From positions 1 to 5,874 of the forward strand of contig JAJRUR010000019.1 of assembly GCA_024277695.1 (NCBI GenBank): 5,874 nt of DNA, in the 5' to 3' direction. The notes under the pieces are model-generated. The model saw only the letters and a program-made list of their open reading frames with translations. It was not told where the DNA came from and ran no database searches. A program made the position numbers and the translations under genes. Of this stretch, positions 1 through 4,345 are shown one piece after another (position 1 is the stretch's first letter; the number at the start of each line of letters is the position of its first letter). The DNA is from Bacteroidota bacterium. GTDB lineage: Bacteria > Bacteroidota > Bacteroidia > Chitinophagales > Saprospiraceae.

Positions 1-1
1 C

Positions 2-94
2 CAGAACTATCTAAAAATAGGCAAAAACGCCAATTGGCTAGGTTTATGGGATGGAAAAAAGTTTCAAGATACTGACCCCCTAAAGATTTCATAG
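2..94 (+). CDS. Possible 3' end of an unidentified protein gene (5' partial)
   Basis: One plus-strand frame is open from the left edge to a TAG at 92-94 and encodes about 30 residues. The tail contains the stretch IGKNANWLGLW and then KFQDTDP. The pattern IG...A..LGL.W...F.D loosely recalls the C-terminus of M15-type peptidoglycan peptidases. However, the His of the usual PHF zinc-ligand motif is not there, so I do not assign that function. A second frame is also open, to a TGA at 73-75, but gives a very basic, unstructured-looking peptide. If the call is right, the gene ends 30 bp before acyP on the same strand, with no terminator hairpin between them, so the two could be co-transcribed. Too little is visible to be sure it is coding. 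Confidence 0.35.
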   Translation, partial: QNYLKIGKNANWLGLWDGKKFQDTDPLKIS

Positions 95-124
95 TACCGG
101 CGAACTTCCAACTAAGGCTGCTCT

Positions 125-415
125 ATGAACTATGATATGATGCGAAAGGCTTATCGAATCACTGTATCCGGCAAAGTACAAGGAGTATGGTATAGGGCCT
201 CTACAAAAAAAATGGCTGAAGACTTGGGCATAATGGGTTCGGTACGCAATCTCCCCAATGGCAGTGTCGAGATATTGGCTGAAGGTCCGTCAGAGGCTCT
301 TGGCAAGATGGTTAATTGGTGCCTCGAAGGCCCCAAAGCAGCTCGAGTAGATCATATAGTCATCAAAGAGCAAGCAGTACAAAGTTATCACGCTTTTAGT
401 ATATTAGACCCATAA
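125..415 (+). CDS. acyP: Acylphosphatase
   Basis: Small cytosolic enzyme of the acylphosphatase family, which hydrolyses the carboxyl-phosphate bond of acyl phosphates such as acetyl phosphate or 1,3-bisphosphoglycerate. The 96-residue length is typical of the single-domain ferredoxin-like fold. The first signature reads GKVQGVWYRAST at residues 16-27 and supplies the phosphate-binding loop and the catalytic Arg24. The second signature, GSVRNLPNGSVEI at 38-50, contains the catalytic Asn42. The usual GVGFR is GVWYR here, an acceptable variant of the loop. The start at 125 is the first ATG. ATGs at 137 and 140 (residues 5 and 6) are also possible, because the conserved domain begins only near residue 9 and no strong ribosome-binding site distinguishes them. 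The stop is 4 bp before ytxJ, so the two are probably one transcription unit. The physiological substrate in bacteria is generally unclear. Confidence 0.93.
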   Translation: MNYDMMRKAYRITVSGKVQGVWYRASTKKMAEDLGIMGSVRNLPNGSVEILAEGPSEALGKMVNWCLEGPKAARVDHIVIKEQAVQSYHAFSILDP

Positions 416-419
416 GCAT

Positions 420-800
420 ATGATGTTTTTTAGCAACAAAGCCGTTAAATTGATGGAAGATTGGCATGAACTGATCGACATAAATCAATTGAGCGATATG
501 AAAGAGTGCTCTATGCACAATAAAGTACTCCTCTTCAAACACAGTACGCGATGTCCCGTTAGTGCATTTGCCCTGAATCGACTCCAACAAGGATGGGATC
601 AGATCGCCGATAAGGTAGATTTTTTCTTTCTGGACTTGATAAAATACCGTAGTATCTCTAACCAAATCGCCCAAGACTTTGGTGTACAGCATCAGTCACC
701 ACAACTACTCCTCATCGACCGAGGAAAGTCAATATTTGACTGCAGTCATGAATCTGTAGATGTAGATGTGGTCTTAGAACAGCTCCACCGATCTCGTTGA
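420..800 (+). CDS. ytxJ: Bacillithiol-system redox protein, YtxJ family (monothiol thioredoxin-like)
   Basis: This 126-residue protein has a thioredoxin-like fold and belongs to the family named after Bacillus YtxJ. That family is thought to serve as a bacilliredoxin-type or thiol-exchange protein in organisms that make bacillithiol. An N-terminal segment around DWHELIDINQL (14-24) is followed by FKHSTRCPVS (39-48), where a single Cys45 occupies the active-site position. Next come LDLIKYRSISNQIA (71-84) and HQSPQLLLID (91-100), whose cis-proline-type SP motif faces the active site in thioredoxin folds. There is no CxxC; the other cysteines are Cys30 and Cys108. ATGs exist at 420, 423 and 453. 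The last would begin at MEDWHEL, close to where family members usually begin, so the N-terminus is uncertain by up to 11 residues. The gene lies 4 bp after acyP and converges with the DUF2480 gene. The family is recognised confidently; the biochemical role is inferred from the family name and single-Cys motif. Confidence 0.88.
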   Translation: MMFFSNKAVKLMEDWHELIDINQLSDMKECSMHNKVLLFKHSTRCPVSAFALNRLQQGWDQIADKVDFFFLDLIKYRSISNQIAQDFGVQHQSPQLLLIDRGKSIFDCSHESVDVDVVLEQLHRSR

Positions 801-827
801 TCGCAACACAGAAGAGATATAAAGTGC

Positions 828-1355
828 TTACTTCATGGCAATTTTTCGAGGTCGCTTGAAGATAGGCACCGTCGAGCAGGCCTCGCCAAACATTATGCTC
901 TGAGCTACAGGTCGCAGCTTAGTGACTAGATCAACATAGGCAGAATTAGGTACCGGTTTTTGGCTACAGCCTTTTATGATCACACGCTCATCTCGATAGT
1001 CCTCCGGATCGATCTGCGTTCGGATAGACTCGTACATGGCCGATCGGATGTAGTCTTGTGGATAACCATGGACTACCCGATGCGCATAAGGCTCTGCATA
1101 GCTCGCTACCAATATATAAGCCCAAATAGGGACAATCGCATCCGCACTACAATAAACACAAAGTACTCGATCCTGATATTGGACCCAATCATGGACTTTG
1201 AGTGCAGCTCTAAAATCCTTTTCTTTTAATATCAATTCCTTAAAAAGGTAGTCCTTTAGATCAAACTCCGAAATCTTCTCTTTCGGAAAATATCGCTCCA
1301 AGTTGATCGTCTTGAGCGAACTTTTTGCCACGCGATTAACAATTTCTTTTGCCAT
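828..1355 (-). CDS. DUF2480 family protein
   Basis: A 175-residue, probably cytosolic protein with no signal peptide or membrane segment. I recognise it as DUF2480, a family found in Bacteroidota with no established biochemical function. Characteristic blocks are EIVNRVAKS near the N-terminus, LILKEKDFRAALKVHDW (41-57), YCSADAIVPIWAY (68-80), VIIKGCSQKPVP (125-136) and IMFGEACSTVPIFKR (154-168). Each of the last three blocks carries a cysteine (69, 130, 160). Together with nearby acidic and His residues, these could bind a metal or Fe-S cluster, but that is inference. From memory, homologues often sit near suf Fe-S assembly genes; no suf gene is visible here. The gene is the second of a minus-strand pair: it starts 28 bp after the scpB stop with no terminator between, so co-transcription is likely. 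Its stop lies 27 bp from the converging ytxJ stop. The ATG start at 1355 matches the usual N-terminus. Confidence 0.9.
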   Translation of the reverse strand: MAKEIVNRVAKSSLKTINLERYFPKEKISEFDLKDYLFKELILKEKDFRAALKVHDWVQYQDRVLCVYCSADAIVPIWAYILVASYAEPYAHRVVHGYPQDYIRSAMYESIRTQIDPEDYRDERVIIKGCSQKPVPNSAYVDLVTKLRPVAQSIMFGEACSTVPIFKRPRKIAMK

Positions 1356-1383
1356 AATTACAGCTCGTTTAATTTTGCTTTGA

Positions 1384-1986
1384 TCATTCTTCCTCTCCTA
1401 ATGCTATTACTTCTTCCATGCTCTCCATCTGACCTATTTGGTTTGCTACGGACTCAAATTCTTTTGGCTTAGGCAGTTCTCTGAGATGACTCAACCCAAA
1501 GTAATCCATGAACTTCTCCGTAGTCACATAAAGCAAAGGCCTACCGGGTGTCTCTGCTCTTCCTGATATATCAACCAATTCTTTCTCCAAAAGTTTTTGT
1601 AGGGCATAATCACAACTCACGCCCCGTATTTTTTCGAGCTCGGTTTTGGTGACCGGTTGTTTATATGCCACAATCGCCAGGGTCTCCAATGCCACACGCG
1701 ATAAGCGCTTCTTACTATTCTCTCTCAGTAGGATGCCCACGATATGATGATAGGCTCCTTTGGTCATGTACTGATATCCGCCGGAAATATTGGTCAACTC
1801 AAAACCAAAAGCCTCATCCCGATAGCGATTCTGTAACCGATCAAGATGCTGCAAAATCTCTTCGGAATCAAATGTGCGATCCATCGACTTTTCCAAACAA
1901 CTCTGGATCTGTGCCAGGCTGATCGCTTGAGGAGCAGCAAAAATAACCGCTTCGATCTGTTGTAGCAGTGTAGTTGATTCTTCCAT
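1384..1986 (-). CDS. scpB: SMC-Scp (condensin) complex subunit ScpB
   Basis: ScpB is the winged-helix (kite) subunit of the bacterial condensin. It dimerises and binds ScpA, which bridges the SMC ATPase heads; the complex compacts and segregates the chromosome. Numbering from the ATG at 1986, the product is about 200 residues. The first winged helix begins with LLQQIEAVIFAAPQ (7-20), and the second contains LETLAIVAYKQPVTKTELE (100-118), IRGVSCDYALQKLLEKELV (120-138) and GRPLLYVTTEKFMDYFGL (148-165). The block from LETLA to GRPLLY is the family signature. The frame extends upstream to an ATG at 2004 and a GTG at 2052. I prefer 1986 because homologues begin only some 6-10 residues before the IEA helix and the extra residues look unlike the family. 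A start at 2004 remains possible; the GTG is least likely. The acidic C-terminal tail is normal. scpB leads a minus-strand pair with the DUF2480 gene; scpA is not adjacent in this window. Confidence 0.93.
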   Translation of the reverse strand: MEESTTLLQQIEAVIFAAPQAISLAQIQSCLEKSMDRTFDSEEILQHLDRLQNRYRDEAFGFELTNISGGYQYMTKGAYHHIVGILLRENSKKRLSRVALETLAIVAYKQPVTKTELEKIRGVSCDYALQKLLEKELVDISGRAETPGRPLLYVTTEKFMDYFGLSHLRELPKPKEFESVANQIGQMESMEEVIALGEEE

Positions 1987-2070
1987 GGGCACGAAGTTAA
2001 ACATTCCATCGCTAAAAAATAACCTTGTCCGCCTATCTTTTGCAGTAGCCACATTGTGCCTCTTGCCGTT

Positions 2071-2097
2071 AGGGGCTATGCTGACCAGTAAGCCCCT
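2071..2097. repeat. Inverted repeat (7-bp perfect arms), possible scpB leader hairpin
   Basis: AGGGGCT at 2071-2077 is perfectly complementary to AGCCCCT at 2091-2097, with a 13-base loop. No T run follows on either strand, so it is not an intrinsic terminator. It lies about 85 bp upstream of the preferred scpB start. It could be a leader RNA hairpin or a protein-binding palindrome, and no known motif is recognised. Confidence 0.5.
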
Positions 2098-2100
2098 GAT

Positions 2101-2117
2101 ATTGGCTTTCGGCCAAT
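2101..2117. repeat. Inverted repeat (6-bp perfect arms, 5-base loop)
   Basis: ATTGGC at 2101-2106 pairs with GCCAAT at 2112-2117 around the loop TTTCG, or CGAAA when read on the minus strand. It sits 3 bp from the preceding inverted repeat, between it and the leftward terminator. There is no adjoining T tract. The role is unknown; a short compact hairpin in a minus-strand RNA is possible. Confidence 0.45.
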
Positions 2118-2148
2118 GACCTATTAGGAATCATTACTCTGATATGCG

Positions 2149-2191
2149 AAAAAAAAAGAGCAGGGCACCGTCATAAAAACGGATACCCTGC
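2149..2191 (-). terminator. Strong intrinsic (Rho-independent) terminator, leftward
   Basis: Read on the minus strand, GCAGGGTA (2191-2184) pairs with TGCCCTGC (2167-2160). After a one-base bulge the stem continues for four more pairs, CCGT with ACGG, closing a 7-base loop. The 3' arm is followed by TC and then nine T residues (2157-2149). The pair at 2166/2185 is G-U in minus-strand RNA but a C-A mismatch in plus-strand RNA, and the T tract exists only on the minus strand, so the direction is clear. No protein gene lies upstream on the minus strand: the next gene in that direction, radA, is transcribed rightward. The terminator therefore ends an unannotated short transcript, or blocks antisense transcription from the radA promoter region before it reaches scpB. 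Confidence 0.85.
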
Positions 2192-2380
2192 ATAACCCCA
2201 AAAAACCAACTTATATATCTTTATCTTTTAGTTCTTAGATTTTTTTCTTTTTGTTTTGATAATTTTCTGAATCTATCAACTTTGTACACCTATAGGACGT
2301 ACTTTGGTCGATGTGTCACATATTTGGTAAAATTTTTTTTGTTAAAAAAAGATTAAATTCGGTAAAATAATTATAACTAC

Positions 2381-2433
2381 TTGATAATCAGTACTAAATA
2401 AGTCTACATTTTTTGGAAAAAAACGTATATTTA
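2381..2433 (+). promoter_or_regulatory. Candidate radA promoter (Bacteroidota-type)
   Basis: TTG at 2381-2383, a 21-bp spacer and TACATTTT at 2405-2412 match the Bacteroidota TTG / TAnnTTTG pattern with one mismatch in the -7 element. This would give a leader of roughly 20 bases before the radA ATG at 2439. A second -7-like element, TATATTTA at 2426-2433, also has one mismatch, but it has no good TTG partner and would put the start of transcription almost at the ATG. AT-rich DNA gives chance matches easily, so which element is used is unresolved. Confidence 0.35.
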
Positions 2434-2438
2434 CACAT

Positions 2439-3794
2439 ATGAAAGTAAAAACAGCCTATGTCTGCACCGATTGTGGCAATGACTCCCCCAAATGGATGGG
2501 CAAGTGTATCGCTTGCGGTGCATGGAACACCTATGTAGAGCACAAAATATCAGCCAGCAAGCCAAAAAGAACCCTAAGGTCCAATAGTCAAGCCCATAAG
2601 CCGGTACCACTTAATGAGGTACAAAGCGACCAAACAGCCCGTATCCATCTTGGAGACCAAGAACTCAATAGAGTACTAGGTGGCGGACTCGTCAAAGGAT
2701 CTATCATTTTGCTCGGAGGAGAGCCGGGAGTAGGTAAGTCCACACTACTCCTCCAGATGGCATTACGACTCCAAATGACCATCCTCTATCTCTCCGGAGA
2801 AGAGAGTGCTCAACAAATCAAAATGCGTGCAGACAGAATCCACTCTTCACCCAGCCAAGTCCTCATCCTGACCGAAACAGAAATCGATCGCATCCTAAAT
2901 GCTGCAGAAGAGCTCAAACCCGAAATATTGATTATCGATTCGATACAGACTATCAGAGCAGATGAACTGGAATCTGCTCCCGGCACAGTAAGTCAGGTCC
3001 GGGAGTGCACTATCCGCCTGCAGCAATATGCCAAAACACATGGCATCCCCGTCATACTGATAGGACATATCAATAAAGACGGCGCCATAGCCGGTCCCAA
3101 AGTACTTGAGCACATCGTAGATGTGGTCCTACGGTTTGAAGGAGACCGCAATCATATGTACCGCCTGCTGAGAAGTATCAAAAATCGCTTCGGATCGACC
3201 GACGAAATCGGAGTCTATGAGATGAACCGACATGGTATGCAACAAGTCGAGAACCCCTCCCAGATCTTACTGGATCAGCATGACCAGGACTATAGCGGTA
3301 GTGCCGTAGCTGTCAATGTCGAAGGACGTCGTCCCCTACTCATCGAGGTCCAAGCTCTCGTAAGTCCTGCCGTCTATGGCAATCCACAAAGGAGTACTAC
3401 CGGTTATGAGCTCAGAAGGCTACAGATGTTGCTCGCAGTACTCGAAAAACGTGCCGGATTTAAGTTTGGCCTCCAAGACGTATTTCTCAATATAGCAGGA
3501 GGCCTCAAAGTGACTGACCCGGCGGTAGATCTCGCTATCATCTGCGCGCTCATCTCATCATTGGACGATATGCTCATCAGCAGGACCATGTGTTTTGCCG
3601 GAGAAATAGGACTCAGTGGTGAGATAAGGGCGATAAACTATATAGACCACCGAATCCAAGAAGCGGACCGCCTCGGCTTCAAAAAAATTATTATCCCAAA
3701 ACCCAATTTAAAAAAACTCGTCACTTCTCGTGTGACCATCGAAATCATCCCCGCAAGCCGTGTGGACGAGCTATATGATATCTTGAGCTTCTAA
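2439..3794 (+). CDS. radA: DNA repair protein RadA (Sms)
   Basis: RadA is a cytosolic RecA-like ATPase that acts as a hexameric, DnaB-like helicase promoting branch migration of recombination intermediates with RecA. All diagnostic parts are present in 451 residues, the normal length. An N-terminal zinc finger has the pattern C9-x2-C12-x10-C23-x2-C26. The ATPase core has the Walker A GGEPGVGKST (93-102) and a Walker B ending in ILIID (163-167). The RadA-specific KNRFG motif is at 248-252. A C-terminal Lon-protease-like domain runs from about residue 285 (AVNVEGRRPLLIEVQAL near its start, AGGLKVTDPAVDLAI at 353-367, GEIGLSGEIRAI at 388-399). The ATG at 2439 begins MKVKTAYVC, the expected start right before the first zinc-ligand cysteine. 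The gene is divergent from scpB and followed 12 bp later by the DCC-family gene, with no terminator between, so the two are probably an operon. The gene looks intact, with no damage or fusion. Confidence 0.98.
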   Translation: MKVKTAYVCTDCGNDSPKWMGKCIACGAWNTYVEHKISASKPKRTLRSNSQAHKPVPLNEVQSDQTARIHLGDQELNRVLGGGLVKGSIILLGGEPGVGKSTLLLQMALRLQMTILYLSGEESAQQIKMRADRIHSSPSQVLILTETEIDRILNAAEELKPEILIIDSIQTIRADELESAPGTVSQVRECTIRLQQYAKTHGIPVILIGHINKDGAIAGPKVLEHIVDVVLRFEGDRNHMYRLLRSIKNRFGSTDEIGVYEMNRHGMQQVENPSQILLDQHDQDYSGSAVAVNVEGRRPLLIEVQALVSPAVYGNPQRSTTGYELRRLQMLLAVLEKRAGFKFGLQDVFLNIAGGLKVTDPAVDLAIICALISSLDDMLISRTMCFAGEIGLSGEIRAINYIDHRIQEADRLGFKKIIIPKPNLKKLVTSRVTIEIIPASRVDELYDILSF

Positions 3795-3806
3795 TTGGAT
3801 AGAAAG

Positions 3807-4199
3807 ATGACCAAATCCCAAAACACCTTGGAGCGTAGTGCAGAGCAGATCATTTTCTACGATGAAGATTGTGGATTTTGTTCTATGGCGGTACGTTTTA
3901 TCAAAAAACATGCTCATCCCAAAGCATTTAAGTACTACGGACTACAGTCCGACATGGCCTACGATCTATTGAAGGAAAACTTTCCGGCTTATGCCAATAT
4001 GGATACACTCGTACTCTATGACCAAGGCAATATTTATATCATGTCAGATGCTGCTGTCAAAATAGCCGTATGTTTTTCCTTTCCCTGGTCTATGCTCGCA
4101 TGCTTACGCATAGTACCCGGACCACTAAGAGATTTGGGCTATCGCATGGTGGCAAGACTGCGCCAAAAATCAAATAATACCCTCTGTAATAACTCATAA
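3807..4199 (+). CDS. DCC-family (DUF393) thiol-disulfide oxidoreductase-like protein
   Basis: A 130-residue protein of the DCC1-like/DUF393 family, named after its N-terminal DxxCxxC motif. Here the motif is YDEDCGFC, with Cys22 and Cys25, followed by the family pattern of a helix and FKYYGLQSD (about 41-49). Further family features are DTLVLYDQGNIYIMSDAAVKIA (split around 66-87) and a C-terminal W..L..LRIVPGPLRDLGYR block (94-114). A thioredoxin-like thiol-disulfide function is predicted from the CxxC, but substrates are not established for the family. The open frame begins at a TTG right after the radA stop (3795). I chose the ATG at 3807, which is preceded by the purine-rich AGAAAG and loses nothing conserved. 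It lies 12 bp downstream of radA and is very likely co-transcribed. No functional link between DCC proteins and RadA is known to me; the pairing may be just local operon structure. Confidence 0.87.
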   Translation: MTKSQNTLERSAEQIIFYDEDCGFCSMAVRFIKKHAHPKAFKYYGLQSDMAYDLLKENFPAYANMDTLVLYDQGNIYIMSDAAVKIAVCFSFPWSMLACLRIVPGPLRDLGYRMVARLRQKSNNTLCNNS

Positions 4200-4229
4200 T
4201 ACTCTTGATATGTACCCTACACTTGCTCC

Positions 4230-4271
4230 ACATCAGCCCGTAGGATCAACAAAACACCATAACATCAGCCC
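4230..4271 (+). repeat. Pair of 10-bp direct repeats upstream of sulP
   Basis: ACATCAGCCC occurs at 4230-4239 and again at 4262-4271. The start-to-start distance is 32 bp, about three turns of the double helix, so both copies would face the same side of the DNA. The second copy ends 38 bp before the -7 element of the sulP promoter. This spacing would suit a transcription-factor operator, but two short copies could also arise by chance; no known regulator motif is recognised. Confidence 0.3.
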
Positions 4272-4309
4272 CTAATACCGACGAACAGTACTCCAATGTA
4301 TCAAAGTGT

Positions 4310-4317
4310 TATCTTTG
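4310..4317 (+). promoter_or_regulatory. sulP promoter -7 element (Bacteroidota consensus)
   Basis: TATCTTTG is an exact match to TAnnTTTG, the -7 element used by the primary sigma factor of Bacteroidota. It predicts transcription starting near 4322-4326 and a leader of about 20-25 bases before the sulP ATG at 4346. No clean TTG is found at the expected -33 spacing; the sequence about 19 bp upstream is GTA. The promoter may therefore be weak or activator-dependent. Confidence 0.6.
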
Positions 4318-4345
4318 TCGCATTAATGTACTAATCAATCAAAAT

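Larger units (their letters stand above)
1987..2438. other. Divergent non-coding region between scpB and radA
   Basis: This region of about 450 bp separates the divergently transcribed scpB and radA genes and contains no convincing protein gene on either strand. The scpB-proximal half (2053-2191) is of mixed composition and carries two small inverted repeats and a strong leftward terminator. The radA-proximal half (about 2200-2438) is very AT-rich, with long T and A runs. It contains several partial matches to the Bacteroidota promoter pattern (TTG, spacer, TAnnTTTG). One is TTG at 2256-2258, 18 bp, then CAACTTTG at 2277-2284 (seven of eight positions), overlapping an inverted repeat TTGATA/TATCAA (2256-2261 and 2274-2279). 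No perfect -7 element facing scpB was found on the minus strand, so its promoter is unassigned. Confidence 0.7.

Noticed and set aside
396..692. 98-codon minus-strand frame
   Set aside because: It is antisense to ytxJ, whose product matches its family along its length; the antisense frame is a by-product.
801..827. Bidirectional terminator between the converging ytxJ and DUF2480 genes
   Set aside because: The 27-bp gap contains no inverted repeat or T tract, so no terminator can be supported there.
960..1229. 89-codon plus-strand frame
   Set aside because: It lies antisense inside the well-supported DUF2480 gene and the translation has no recognisable domain.
1794..2054. 86-codon ATG-started frame on the minus strand
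   Set aside because: It overlaps the N-terminal half of scpB in another frame, its protein resembles nothing, and scpB is intact, so there is no frameshift to explain.
2134..2193. 19-codon minus-strand reading frame starting at an ATG inside the terminator stem
   Set aside because: The frame runs through the terminator hairpin and T tract, which explains its Phe-rich sequence. An RNA ending at the terminator could not encode it.
2200..2438. AT-rich region as a replication origin
   Set aside because: No DnaA-box cluster (TTATCCACA-like) was seen and neither dnaA nor dnaN is nearby. The composition is adequately explained as a promoter region.
2895..3113. 72-codon minus-strand frame, and others antisense to radA at 2588-2782 and 3404-3589
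   Set aside because: All lie inside the intact radA gene and show no protein family features.
3795..3806. TTG start for the DCC-family gene
   Set aside because: An ATG four codons later is preceded by AGAAAG and keeps all conserved residues, so TTG is less likely, though it is not excluded.
4200..4345. Small gene or terminator between the DCC gene and sulP
   Set aside because: No convincing reading frame is present. The only complementary pair, CCTAC/GTAGG (4215-4219 and 4240-4244), has five base pairs, a 20-base loop and no T tract.
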